A stretch of DNA of 64,000 nt from Gammaproteobacteria bacterium (GCA_013214945.1 JABSRT010000007.1:124001-188000), one strand, 5' to 3'; positions 27,367 to 37,031 are shown, counted from the stretch's first letter. Notes: a model not told the origin generated them from the letters alone. Program-made: numbers and translations.

Positions 27367-29094
27367 ATGAAAAAGTTGCTTAAAACAGTTTTAATTATTT
27401 GCAGTAACGGTAATGATGGCAGCGGATTAGCTCAGACTTTATTTACTGGACAAAACTTAACTATTACGGTGAGTGAGAGCGGCGAGCAAGGCATTGTCGA
27501 GTTTTATCGCCAGCCGCCGGAGTTAATTGTTATTTACCCGGTATCGACTGATGTGGCGGCTTTTGATCTATGTAGTCAGCTTAAGGCGCTAACAACTCAA
27601 ACGTCGGTGCCCATAATGTTAGCGGCTGATGAGCTTGATGAGCAATGTATCACCCGTTATATCGATGCCGGTGTTGATGATATTGTTTATAAATGGATCC
27701 CATCTAGCGCTTTTCGTTTAAAACTATACTCACTGTTTCGCCGCAGCGAGATTTATCAGCAGCTTTATCAATTAACCGCACAAAAGCAGCATGACGAAGA
27801 ATTAGCCGAACAATTATTTAGCCGGGTGGTTGAAAAGGGCAATATTGCTGAACGGCAAATAAAAATATTTAAACGATCGGCCGATACTTTTAGTGGTGAT
27901 GTACAAATTACGGCAGCGTGCCCCAATGGCGATATTAATATTCTGTTGGGTGACTTTACGGGGCATGGTTTAAGTTCAGCTATTGGTGCCATTCCGTTAG
28001 CTGAAACGTTTAGAGCGATGACAGCTAAAGGTTATGACCAGCTTGCAATAATAAGACAAATCAACCGTAAGATGCATAGTATCTTGCCCACCCAGATGTT
28101 TCTTGCACTGTCGATGGTGACACTCTCGGTCTCTGAGCGTGTCGCCTATGTGTGGAACTCTGGCATGGAAGATGTGTTAATTTTCGATAATGGCTCGGGA
28201 AAATTAGTTAAGCGCATTGGCTCATTTCATCCGCCGTTGGGTATTTCGTCTAATTTATTTAATGAATCAACTCCGCGCGTTATTCCTCTGGGTGAGCAGG
28301 ATCGGATCATTATGTACAGCGATGGCCTGGTTGAAGCGAGAAACCCGGCGGGAGAAATGTTTGGCGAGCAGCATTTTGTTGAAGCTGTTACTTTAGGCCT
28401 GCATCACAATACCGTTCAGCAAAATATTATTAGTGCGTTGGAATTCTTTTGCGAAGATACTGAGCAAGATGACGATATCTCATTAGTTGATATTAGCTGT
28501 GATATGGCGGCTTATCCGATAGTTAATGACAAATTGCTGGCAGAAGCGTCGACAGTGTCGCAGACAATGACACCACGCACGGATTGGCAGTGGAACTGGG
28601 ATATCGCACTTGCGGGCGATAAGCTGATTAATGTTAACCCTGTGCCAATAATTATGAATCAAATTCAGGAGATGGAAGGCACAGGCGAGCACTGGCATAA
28701 TCTTTATACGGTGCTGACTGAGCTTTATGTTAATGCGTTAGACCATGGGATTTTGGGCTTAGATTCGGCAATCAAGAGCTCGCCGCAGGGATTTGCGCAA
28801 TACTTTGAAGAGAAAGAGCAGCGTTTAAGTGAGACTTTCGAGGGCTACATAAAATTTAAACTTAAACACTATGGCAATAGTGAAGGTGGAGCCTTAGACA
28901 TAACAATTACTGACTCTGGTTCAGGGTTCGAGTTTACACCTTGGATTGAGCAGCAAGATGATATGCTCAGTGATACGCTGGTGAGAAATTCGTTTAGTGG
29001 GCGTGGTATTAAGCTAGTGCGGGCGTTATGTCAGGAGCTAAGCTATCACGAGGGGGGCAGAACAGCCAAAGCGTTATATGTATGGCACAAGTAA
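27367..29094 (+). CDS. pseudo-receiver / PP2C phosphatase / serine kinase switch protein (HsbR/CrsR-like), 575 aa
   Basis: There are three domains. Residues 5-130 have a receiver fold, but the phosphoacceptor Asp is replaced by Tyr57 in LIVIYPVSTDV, and the N-terminal acidic pair is missing (ICSNGND). The PP2C/SpoIIE domain (about 150-390) keeps its metal ligands in FSGDV, GDFTGHGLSSAIG, YSDGLVEA and QDDDISLVD. The C-terminal GHKL ATPase (about 430-575) has ELYVNALDHG, DSGSGFEF and GRGIKLV. It would set the phosphorylation state of the STAS protein before it. The degenerate receiver means input by phosphotransfer is unlikely, unlike HsbR or CrsR. Confidence 0.88.
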   Translation: MKKLLKTVLIICSNGNDGSGLAQTLFTGQNLTITVSESGEQGIVEFYRQPPELIVIYPVSTDVAAFDLCSQLKALTTQTSVPIMLAADELDEQCITRYIDAGVDDIVYKWIPSSAFRLKLYSLFRRSEIYQQLYQLTAQKQHDEELAEQLFSRVVEKGNIAERQIKIFKRSADTFSGDVQITAACPNGDINILLGDFTGHGLSSAIGAIPLAETFRAMTAKGYDQLAIIRQINRKMHSILPTQMFLALSMVTLSVSERVAYVWNSGMEDVLIFDNGSGKLVKRIGSFHPPLGISSNLFNESTPRVIPLGEQDRIIMYSDGLVEARNPAGEMFGEQHFVEAVTLGLHHNTVQQNIISALEFFCEDTEQDDDISLVDISCDMAAYPIVNDKLLAEASTVSQTMTPRTDWQWNWDIALAGDKLINVNPVPIIMNQIQEMEGTGEHWHNLYTVLTELYVNALDHGILGLDSAIKSSPQGFAQYFEEKEQRLSETFEGYIKFKLKHYGNSEGGALDITITDSGSGFEFTPWIEQQDDMLSDTLVRNSFSGRGIKLVRALCQELSYHEGGRTAKALYVWHK

Positions 29095-29115
29095 ACTTGG
29101 GTTCACATGCTTAAG

Positions 29116-29151
29116 CAACCATTACGTCATCAGATGATAGCGTAATGGTTG
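29116..29151. terminator. bidirectional hairpin between convergent signalling operons
   Basis: CAACCATTACG (29116-29126) and CGTAATGGTTG (29141-29151) are perfect inverted copies. They lie between the stops of the PP2C-kinase gene and the second cheW. U tracts are weak on both sides. Confidence 0.55.
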
Positions 29152-29158
29152 GGCATGG

Positions 29159-29668
29159 CTAAGCAGCAACTTGGTCTAGCTGCTGCGGACTAAGCAGAGT
29201 ATCAACATTGAGTAATAAAATTAATTTCTCGTCAATTTCAACCAGTCCTTGTAAATACTGAGTGTTTAAGCTCTCGCTACAATCTGGTGTTGAACGTATA
29301 TCGGCTTGATTAATCATATGAGTATCGGATACCGCATCCACCACGATGCCCAGTACCAGCGCTTTACCATTATTATTAATGTTTAATACGATAACGACAG
29401 TGGTTGGTCCGTATTCAACACTAGCTAATGAAAAACGCTCTCTGAGATCAAGGATAGGCACAATAGTGCCACGTAGATTAATGACGCCTTTAATAAAAGG
29501 AGGGGTATCAGGTAGCTGAGTTGTTTCTGTCCAGCCTCTTATTTCATGCACTTGCAGTATATCGACGCCATATTCTACGCCATTGAGGATGAAGGTTAAA
29601 AACTGACGCATGCCATCTTGCATCCAATCAATGTTATGGTTTGTTTGCTGTGAATTAACTGGCTGCAT
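29159..29668 (-). CDS. cheW: second CheW coupling protein, 169 aa
   Basis: This is a CheW fold with LTFILNGVEYGVDILQVHEIRG, GVINLRGTIVPILDLRERF and DEKLILLLNVDTLL. It is the last gene of a four-gene minus-strand unit (CheY, CheC-like, GGDEF-EAL, CheW). It is similar in length to the first CheW but not identical in sequence. The presence of two suggests alternate coupling to the same CheA. Confidence 0.93.
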   Translation of the reverse strand: MQPVNSQQTNHNIDWMQDGMRQFLTFILNGVEYGVDILQVHEIRGWTETTQLPDTPPFIKGVINLRGTIVPILDLRERFSLASVEYGPTTVVIVLNINNNGKALVLGIVVDAVSDTHMINQADIRSTPDCSESLNTQYLQGLVEIDEKLILLLNVDTLLSPQQLDQVAA

Positions 29669-29745
29669 AATAAGTTCTCTAAATTAAAAAAGTAAAACGA
29701 GGAGGTATCTCAGTAATGCGATACGCTCTTGAGTCTGGATTGAGA

Positions 29746-31854
29746 TCAATCAATTAGTTCAATTTCTTTGTTTTGTGATGAAATTGGAATTAATATCTCA
29801 TCAATCGGGACCGGTTTGCTAAATGCATAACCTTGGGCGTAATCAACGCCAATTTTTTTTAGGTGATGAGCAATTTCGTCATTCTCAACAAATTCTGCAA
29901 TGGTTTCAATGCCCATCACATGACCTATATCGTTGATTGATCTCACCATGGCTTCATCGATAGGATCGGTTAAAATGTCTTTAACGAACATGCCATCAAT
30001 TTTTAAGACATCGACCGCTAGATTTTTTAAATAACCAAAAGATGATAAACCGCTACCGAAATCATCAAGCGCGAATTTACAACCATGTTGGCGCAGTGAT
30101 TCAATAAACATCTTAGCCGCACTTAAATTAGTAATCGCTGCGGTTTCAGTTATTTCAAAGTAGATTTGTTGTGCCGGAATTTTATTGAGCTTTAATTGGC
30201 TAATTATATAGTTAAGCAATGGTGTATTACCGAGAGACTGACCCGATAAATTAATTGAAATATGGTCTACGTGACTTAGTTGATCAGAATGTCTGCTAAT
30301 CCAGTTAAAGGTGTTTTTGATAACCCAATGATCAATGCGAGTTGCTAGGTGGTAACGCTCAGCAGTGGGCAAAAATTTTGCCGGTGATATTAACTCGCGC
30401 TGGTGGTTAACGAGTCGTAGTAATACCTCAAAACTTGAATTGCACTTTTTATTAAGCGGTACTATTTCTTGGGCGAATAAAGCAAAACGATTTTGATCAA
30501 GCGCTTCACCTATTTCGTTAGCCCAATAAGTATCATCTTGGCGACGCAATAAGGTTTCATCATTGTGACGATATACCTGTACTCTGTTACGGCCAGCATC
30601 TTTAGCGGCATAACAGGCAGTATCAGCTTCATTGAGTACATCAATATAATTGGCACTATTAATGTCAATGTGAGTGATGCCGATACTGACACCAACTGAG
30701 AACACATGGTCTTGCCAGCAAAAGCGGAAATTATTAATTAAATTAATTAATTCATACGCTTTGTTTTGCGCCTGTTGTTCATCTACTTCTTCCAGTAAAA
30801 TGACAAACTCATCACCGCCTAAGCGGGCTAAGGTATTAGCTTGGCTAAAATGTTGCTGCAACAGGCAACTAACTTGGCGCAATAACTCATCACCGGCGAT
30901 ATGGCCACAGGTATCATTGATCACTTTAAATTGATCTAAATCGAGGAAAAATAACGTGTAGTTGTTAAGTTTTAGATGTGCTGCGCTAATAGCAAATTTG
31001 AGCCGTACCTCAAATTCTCGTCGATTAATTAGACCCGTTAACATGTCATGACTAGCTTGATAGCTCATTTGTGCCGTAATTTTCCGTACTTCGGTTATAT
31101 CTTCTTGAATAATAACTAGATGAGTTACTTCGCCAGTGGTGCTAAAAATGGGAGAAATACACTCTTTAGCCCAATAAGATTGACCATCCTTGCGGCGATA
31201 ATTAACTTCGCCTTGCCACTCATTACCGCTAAGTAAAGAAAGCCTGCGTTGCTGTTCTTGTTGGCGATTGTTTTCATCAGCACATAGCGACGATAATGAC
31301 TGCCCGATGGACTCTTGCGGCTGATAGCCCGTAAGAATAGTAAATTTTGGATTAACATATTCAATCGTTAGATTGGTATCGGCAATGACCACTGACGTAG
31401 GGCTGTGCTCAACGGCTAATGATAACTTCTTTAGTTTTTGGCTATTTTGCTGTAATAACGACTCTCGGGCATAGGCTTCTGACATGTCTTGAATGTGGAT
31501 TAAACAATGCCTTACTTTCTCAGCAGTACGGATAGGTAAAATAGTGATTTGTTGTTCGACATATTTATCGCTGCTACCACAGTCTTGATAGAACGGCAGT
31601 GGGTTTATATGTAATGTATTGGACAATACAGAGGCCATGCCTCGTTGCAACGCTTGCTTTATTAGCGGAATTAAAGGGCTGTCCGAGGGGAGCCCTAACG
31701 TACTAATTAGAGGCTGGCCCAGTACATCTTTACTGCTTAGGCGTGACACCTTGCTAACCCAGCGATTCCAATGTTGAATTTTTACGTCGTGGTCAACAAC
31801 AATGATGCCGGTATTAATACGATTGATTAGGTCTTTTAATAACTCGAAATCCAT
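29746..31854 (-). CDS. PAS-GGDEF-EAL c-di-GMP enzyme, 702 aa
   Basis: Two PAS domains are visible (about 5-120 and 140-265, with SVVIADTNLTIEYVNPKFTI). A diguanylate cyclase domain (about 270-430) has the intact LARLGGDEFVILLEE. An EAL domain (about 440-690) has the signature variant EVLLRL in place of EALLR, plus NLSGQSLG, ALDDFGSGLSSFGYL and IETIAEFVEN. The phosphodiesterase residues that can be seen are present, so both activities remain possible. It is co-oriented with cheC and cheY genes, placing c-di-GMP turnover under the chemosensory cluster. Confidence 0.92.
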   Translation of the reverse strand: MDFELLKDLINRINTGIIVVDHDVKIQHWNRWVSKVSRLSSKDVLGQPLISTLGLPSDSPLIPLIKQALQRGMASVLSNTLHINPLPFYQDCGSSDKYVEQQITILPIRTAEKVRHCLIHIQDMSEAYARESLLQQNSQKLKKLSLAVEHSPTSVVIADTNLTIEYVNPKFTILTGYQPQESIGQSLSSLCADENNRQQEQQRRLSLLSGNEWQGEVNYRRKDGQSYWAKECISPIFSTTGEVTHLVIIQEDITEVRKITAQMSYQASHDMLTGLINRREFEVRLKFAISAAHLKLNNYTLFFLDLDQFKVINDTCGHIAGDELLRQVSCLLQQHFSQANTLARLGGDEFVILLEEVDEQQAQNKAYELINLINNFRFCWQDHVFSVGVSIGITHIDINSANYIDVLNEADTACYAAKDAGRNRVQVYRHNDETLLRRQDDTYWANEIGEALDQNRFALFAQEIVPLNKKCNSSFEVLLRLVNHQRELISPAKFLPTAERYHLATRIDHWVIKNTFNWISRHSDQLSHVDHISINLSGQSLGNTPLLNYIISQLKLNKIPAQQIYFEITETAAITNLSAAKMFIESLRQHGCKFALDDFGSGLSSFGYLKNLAVDVLKIDGMFVKDILTDPIDEAMVRSINDIGHVMGIETIAEFVENDEIAHHLKKIGVDYAQGYAFSKPVPIDEILIPISSQNKEIELID

Positions 31855-31872
31855 GAGGGCGCTCTGTAGTTG

Positions 31873-32496
31873 TTAGGTATAAGCTTGCAGATAATCATCT
31901 AGCTCGGCCAGCAATATATCCATTGATGCCGCTGTCATCACAAAAGAGACTTGGCCACTAATCAATTTATTAGGCAGCGAAAATGACATGGCTAGCAATA
32001 GCACTAGCGCGTCTGGGCCTAAACCTAGGCGTTCGATATTCATGATGTAATCAATTTCACCGGAACGAAGCAGGGGAATGCCACTTTCTAGTTCACAATC
32101 TAACATGTCGCTAATACAGCCAAAACATGCGTTAAGAATGATATTGGAGACTTCTTTGAGTGCTTCATGCTCGAGTTCACTAAGCATTTCTAATGAAATT
32201 TCGCTACCTAATATTCGCCTGACTAATTCAAGGCTGCTTTGCTCACCAAAAAATAAAAATGCATTACCAGAAAAGTCCCCTTCAAATTCTTGCTCCACGG
32301 CATCTAATTTATGCTCGGCCGCATTTGACAACAACTTTTTTGCTTGCTCAATGCTCATGCAATCGAGGTAAGGAACGGATAATACTATTTCATCTTTTAA
32401 CATTTCGCTTAAGGCTGCGGCGGCGTGCCCCATACCAATATTAAATAATTCACCTAATGCATCACGCTGCATTTCTGACAATAGAGAGGCTGACAA
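31873..32496 (-). CDS. cheC: CheC-like CheY phosphatase, 207 aa
   Basis: Two phosphatase motifs of the CheC family are present. One is D12-x3-E16-x2-N19 (in RDALGELFNIGMG); the other is E110-x3-E114-x2-N117 (in EALKEVSNIILNACFG). It lies 5 bases after the CheY gene and could dephosphorylate it. CheC usually works with CheD, which is encoded on the other strand at 24169-24762. Confidence 0.88.
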   Translation of the reverse strand: MSASLLSEMQRDALGELFNIGMGHAAAALSEMLKDEIVLSVPYLDCMSIEQAKKLLSNAAEHKLDAVEQEFEGDFSGNAFLFFGEQSSLELVRRILGSEISLEMLSELEHEALKEVSNIILNACFGCISDMLDCELESGIPLLRSGEIDYIMNIERLGLGPDALVLLLAMSFSLPNKLISGQVSFVMTAASMDILLAELDDYLQAYT

Positions 32497-32501
32497 ATAA
32501 A

Positions 32502-32879
32502 TTAGTCCTGTAGGCTTGATAACTTTTGAACAAAATCTAGTACTTTTTGTTCGTTGATTGGCTTATTTATAAACTCAACCCCTTGTTCTTGAGCACGTAA
32601 TTTAAGGCTTTGCTGAATATTGGCAGAAAATATACCAATCAGTGCATTGGGTTGCAGTTCTTTTAGCTGGGGGTAGGCATCTAGTCCGGTTATTCCCGGC
32701 ATGTTGTGATCTAGAGTAATAAGTTCGAAATCCTGCTGCTGCGCCAGTTCGATTCCTTGGCGTGCATCTGCTGCTTCTACTATGTTCCAATGAGCATAGT
32801 GGGTTGATATTATTTTACACAGGATCATTCGACTGAGCTTACTATCGTCGATAACCAAACAATTTACTACAGAACTCAT
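32502..32879 (-). CDS. CheY-like response regulator, 125 aa
   Basis: This is a single receiver domain with D11/D12, phosphoacceptor D57 in ELITLDHNMPGITG, Ser in IFSANI and Lys in INKPINE. It is the first gene of the minus-strand signalling unit. Together with the CheY at 17820 it gives the cluster two stand-alone receivers, one of which may act as a phosphate sink. Confidence 0.9.
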   Translation of the reverse strand: MSSVVNCLVIDDSKLSRMILCKIISTHYAHWNIVEAADARQGIELAQQQDFELITLDHNMPGITGLDAYPQLKELQPNALIGIFSANIQQSLKLRAQEQGVEFINKPINEQKVLDFVQKLSSLQD

Positions 32880-33171
32880 TGTCTACTTCCTTTTATTTAT
32901 AACGATTGTGACAAGGCACTGAGGTTACAAATATCTAATAACAAAATACTAAGTATATAATTTAGTATCGAATTATAGAGTAAAACCATTAATAATTATA
33001 ATACTATTGAGCAATATAATAGATGTAGCACTTAAGGATCTGTATCTGTCAGGAAATGGCTGGTTCATGGGGTTAAAATCACAGAACTTGCAGGATATTT
33101 TCATGTGATAAATTAATCCTGAAGATTAAATTTCAGCTATAAAAGTTGATGACATAGCAATCTGTAGCTTG

Positions 33172-34482
33172 TTACTCATTTTGTATAAGAGTCCTAAAAT
33201 TACTAAACAGCACGGTCGCGATTATTAAACATAGCGTTATTAAAAACAGCGACAGCCATTTCCCCCAGCGCATATTGTGGCTGGCCGCAGACCAAAACTT
33301 GGCTTGAGGTTTGGGGTCGGCTTTGTTTACTCTCGCGATTCGCATGCCATACAGATAAGTGCCGCTCACGGCTAAAGTACTTAAAATAACCCCAAAAACA
33401 AAATAGATAATCTTTGATGGTAAGCCAGCAAATGTGCCGAAATGCAAGGGATCTGCGGCTTCAGAAATTCGCGCATGTAACGACAAATCCACACCACGAT
33501 TAAGCGCGAGTTGCTCACCAGATCTCGGGTCGAAACTAATCATATTAGCCCGAGCTCGCACTAATATCGCACTGGCTTGACCTTGGAATAAAACGCCGTC
33601 GCCGGCGTGTTGGGGAAAGAATACCTTGGTTATTTCAAGCGCAGGAAACTCAAGGCGGGTGGTCGCGAGCATTTGATTAAACACAGCGACCGAGGGCATC
33701 ACGCTTGCAACCTTTTTTTGCTCGGTTGTTTGCTGCGCGGTTGTATTTAAATTGGTATCTAAACTGGTATCTAAATTGGTCTCTAAAGCAGTATTTAAGC
33801 TCTGATCTAAAGTTGTGCCGCGTTCGGGATAAGTCGCCCGCAAGCCTAATACTTCAACTAAATACCAGATGCCTGTCACGGCAATGATCAACACAAACCA
33901 CAGGCTCCATACACCGGCTAAGCGATGAACATCGCCCCAGAAAAATTTTCGGTGTGAACGCCGTGGCATTCTGAATAATCCACGCCACCATTTGCGGTAA
34001 ATGACTAAGCTAGTGATTAATGACAGCATCATCCCCATGGCGACCGAGCTGACAATGGGAATGCCGATTATCGTTGGCAACATTAAATGGCGATGGGCCA
34101 TTCTAAAAAATCGTTGCCAGTTGTACCAGCGACCCTCTCCTAAATATTGACCACTGCTAGGGTGGAAAAAATTACGATGATAGCTGCTCTCATTTTGTAG
34201 ATAAACCAGTTCAACACTAAACCAAGGGTCGAGTGGGGCTTTGATGTGCAGTAATTTTTTGTTGGGCTGTTGTTGTTTAACTTTTTGATAAATAGCAGCC
34301 CAATTGGTTGATTTAACACTGCTAGTGTCCGTTCGCATAGCGGGATTAGTGAGCCAGTCTATTTCATGAGAAAACACCGCCAAGGTGCCGGTAATTAAAA
34401 CAAAACAAATAAAGATCGAGAATTTAAACCCAACCCAGCTATGGACTTTGAACCATTTTGCTCGATTCACACCGTGACTCAC
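33172..34482 (-). CDS. PepSY-associated membrane protein (PiuB-like), 436 aa
   Basis: There are four membrane helices (about 15-37, 140-165, 190-212, 355-380), with a fifth near 410-430. The first periplasmic part follows the conserved motif KVHSWVGFKF. It belongs to the iron-regulated PepSY_TM group often encoded beside siderophore receptors, which may help reduce or release iron in the periplasm. Residues about 220-245 contain a Thr/Leu/Asn/Asp repeat (SLNTALETNLDTSLDTNLN) encoded by a tandem nucleotide repeat. The gene follows a receptor gene and its terminator. Confidence 0.85.
   Translation of the reverse strand: MSHGVNRAKWFKVHSWVGFKFSIFICFVLITGTLAVFSHEIDWLTNPAMRTDTSSVKSTNWAAIYQKVKQQQPNKKLLHIKAPLDPWFSVELVYLQNESSYHRNFFHPSSGQYLGEGRWYNWQRFFRMAHRHLMLPTIIGIPIVSSVAMGMMLSLITSLVIYRKWWRGLFRMPRRSHRKFFWGDVHRLAGVWSLWFVLIIAVTGIWYLVEVLGLRATYPERGTTLDQSLNTALETNLDTSLDTNLNTTAQQTTEQKKVASVMPSVAVFNQMLATTRLEFPALEITKVFFPQHAGDGVLFQGQASAILVRARANMISFDPRSGEQLALNRGVDLSLHARISEAADPLHFGTFAGLPSKIIYFVFGVILSTLAVSGTYLYGMRIARVNKADPKPQAKFWSAASHNMRWGKWLSLFLITLCLIIATVLFSNFRTLIQNE
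33750..33816 (-). repeat. short tandem repeat inside the PepSY gene
   Basis: On the plus strand, 12-base units such as TTGGTATCTAAA recur four or more times, slightly changed, between about 33750 and 33816. They encode N-L-D-T-like tetrads. The unit length is a multiple of three, so copy changes keep the frame. Confidence 0.7.
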
Positions 34483-34513
34483 TTCTTACAAATAAAACTA
34501 AAATCAAAACAAA

Positions 34514-34538
34514 AAAAAGCCCTAGATTAGGGCTTTTT
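34514..34538 (-). terminator. terminator after TonB-dependent receptor
   Basis: AAAAAGCCCT (34514-34523) pairs perfectly with AGGGCTTTTT (34529-34538). It lies 19 bases after the receptor stop and carries T tracts on both strands. Confidence 0.88.
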
Positions 34539-34556
34539 ATAAAACGCGCTTAAAGG

Positions 34557-36764
34557 TTATTCAAAATGATAGGTCACAGATACGCCCACTTGACGTGGGG
34601 CACCGCCACGAACAGAAACGCTATCGCCGTTACCTGGAGTGTTCATTTGCAAGTAGAATTTGTCGGTTAAGTTAGTGACATAGGCATCTATATTGTAATT
34701 TTCGCCTTGGTAGCCGGCTTTTAAATTAACCAAGGTGCGTGAGTTAAGTTTAATAGTATTACTAAAGTCACTATACATGCCGTCTTGGTAATTAACCGTA
34801 CCGCTAACATAAAGTGCGTCAGTTAAGTAAATACGCGCGCCAATTGCTGCGGTTAAGTCTGGCGAATATACAAAATCGTTACCACTTAGGTCACCTTCGG
34901 TCGGGCTAACGAACCGGGTAAACTCAGTGTGGGCATAACCGATGCTGGCAAAAATACTAACGTCGTCAGACACCGTATAGTGCGTTTCGGCTTCAAGGCC
35001 ATAAATCTCAGACTCGCCAGCGTTAACGGTAATGCAGTCATAGGTGGTTTCACATTCAGATACTTGCTGATCTTTCCAGTCGCCGTAATATGCGTTGGCG
35101 TTAAAAATAAGGTCACCTTGTAACCACACTGAGCGGTAGGCCAGTTCGAAGTTATCTAAATATTCAGGATCATACTGGTATTGTTCGCCAGTCAGCGATA
35201 GTCCTGCACCACCGGCACGGTAGCCTTGTTTGTAAAACGCACTAATCGACGAGTCATCGTTGATTGCGTAAGAAATGCCGGCTTGTGGTAAAAACGCATC
35301 ATATTTTACTTGGTGTTCAGGGAAGTTGGTGGCGCTAAGTAAACTCATTAAATAAGCATTTGTTCCTGCAACACCCGCTTGAACTGCAGCGGGCACGGTG
35401 GCAGGATCTGGCAATTCGCTGCCAGTCACTAGACTGGTCGCAGAATTGGATAAAGAATCTTGAGTTTCGTTATCATAACGGAAACCTGCAGATACCGTCA
35501 CTCGCTCTGTCAGTTTGTAATCCCATTCAGTAAATAACGCATAATTTGTCGTTTGCTGCTCAAACGGGGTGTGGCGATCAATTTCTAATATCGCGGGATA
35601 GAAAGGAGCTAACAGCGGGTTAGGAAGTAGGTCGGTTAGTTCAATATTGCTTAAGCTACGCGTATCGTTAACTAACTCCACTTCGGTATAGTACAGCCCG
35701 ACCACACCTTGTAGTTTGCTTGAGTTGTAACTTAGGCGTAATTCCTGTGCCCAGTTTTTATCTTGGGCATTACGGCCACGGTAAGCATTGCCACCTTCTG
35801 GGCCTTCGTCGTCATCGTCAATACGAGAGTAGTCACCATCAATAAACGAAGTTACCGCGCTTAAATTAAATTGATCGTTTAGCTGATAATTTAGCTCAAG
35901 CGAACCCGTGGTTGCGTCATACTCTTCGTTGGCTGCGATATTGGCAGAACTGATAAAGCTGTCGATGGGTTGTAAATCTTCACGGTAAATGTCTTGACCG
36001 CGCACGGTTTTTGCATGACCTAATGCTACGTTAGCACTGAATTTTTCGTTAAATTCGACATAATATTGGGCGCGAAGATTGGTATTTTCGCGGGCATCAA
36101 ACTCGTCATCATTTAAGGTAACATTGTTAATGTAACCGTCGGTGGTAGAACGTTGAGCAGATAGGCGTAACGCTGAATTTTCGGTTACCGCAATATTGGC
36201 CATCAACGAGCCAGCCTGCGATCCCAAATTACCCTTTTCAAGCTTTACGCTAGCCAGGTTCTGATCCAGTTGTGGTCGGTTAGTTTTCACCACCATTGCG
36301 CCGATCAGCGCATTACGGCCAACGTTAGTCGATTGCGGGCCACGTAGAATTTCCACCTGATCAACATCCCATAAATCCTTAGGATTAAAGCGGGTTGAAT
36401 AACCGGTATAGGCGACATTATCAATATATAAAGTGCCTAATGCGCCGCTGCCGCCCCCCGTTGATGCCGAGCTTTGAGTAATACCACGTAAACCAAAAGA
36501 CTCGCCGCCAGCAAAAGAAAAGGCGTTGGGGGTAATGTCGAGCAAGTCGCTAAAGCTAACTACTGGCATTAACGCAATATCATCGGCCGTGATAATAGAA
36601 ACACTTTCTTTGGTGTCTTGCAGAGAACGCGCAATTTTTTGACCACTAACGGTAATAGTTTCCAGCGTTGACTCATCAGCTGGCAATGCCCCAGCAAAGG
36701 ATAGTTGGCTGGTTGTTGCCATTAATGTTGCTAACGCAACCTTAGATAACGAAAAATGTTTCAT
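34557..36764 (-). CDS. TonB-dependent receptor, 735 aa
   Basis: A signal peptide (about 1-24) is followed by a TonB box (ETITV, about 34-38). The plug domain (about 45-165) contains DQVEILRGPQSTNVGRNALIGAMVV. The 22-strand barrel follows, ending in YHFE with the terminal aromatic. The substrate cannot be read from sequence; a siderophore or other large chelate is likely from the context. A Fur-like site lies upstream (36831-36855), and a PepSY protein gene follows. Confidence 0.92.
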   Translation of the reverse strand: MKHFSLSKVALATLMATTSQLSFAGALPADESTLETITVSGQKIARSLQDTKESVSIITADDIALMPVVSFSDLLDITPNAFSFAGGESFGLRGITQSSASTGGGSGALGTLYIDNVAYTGYSTRFNPKDLWDVDQVEILRGPQSTNVGRNALIGAMVVKTNRPQLDQNLASVKLEKGNLGSQAGSLMANIAVTENSALRLSAQRSTTDGYINNVTLNDDEFDARENTNLRAQYYVEFNEKFSANVALGHAKTVRGQDIYREDLQPIDSFISSANIAANEEYDATTGSLELNYQLNDQFNLSAVTSFIDGDYSRIDDDDEGPEGGNAYRGRNAQDKNWAQELRLSYNSSKLQGVVGLYYTEVELVNDTRSLSNIELTDLLPNPLLAPFYPAILEIDRHTPFEQQTTNYALFTEWDYKLTERVTVSAGFRYDNETQDSLSNSATSLVTGSELPDPATVPAAVQAGVAGTNAYLMSLLSATNFPEHQVKYDAFLPQAGISYAINDDSSISAFYKQGYRAGGAGLSLTGEQYQYDPEYLDNFELAYRSVWLQGDLIFNANAYYGDWKDQQVSECETTYDCITVNAGESEIYGLEAETHYTVSDDVSIFASIGYAHTEFTRFVSPTEGDLSGNDFVYSPDLTAAIGARIYLTDALYVSGTVNYQDGMYSDFSNTIKLNSRTLVNLKAGYQGENYNIDAYVTNLTDKFYLQMNTPGNGDSVSVRGGAPRQVGVSVTYHFE

Positions 36765-36830
36765 GATGCTACTGCCTCGGATTTCTGGGTGGTGATGAAA
36801 TTTGGCAGGATTGTAACACCCGTTTTAATT

Positions 36831-36855
36831 GTAAACAATAATGATTTGTATTTAC
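36831..36855 (-). promoter_or_regulatory. possible Fur box for TonB-dependent receptor
   Basis: GTAAACAATAATGATTTGTATTTAC is partly palindromic and matches 12 of 19 positions of the Fur consensus by eye. It lies about 70 bases before the receptor start. Confidence 0.5.
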
Positions 36856-37031
36856 TTGGAATAATATTGAACTAATTGAAATTAACTTAACTTACTGTAT
36901 ATCAATGAATTATGTGGTGTGGTTTTAATTATATGATTTATGTTGGGTATTAGTAGTGGGCTGTGCCTAATGAAAATCAGTGACTTAGCCGGTATGTGTT
37001 GAATAGTTATCGTGTCGTTTAATGGTAATAT

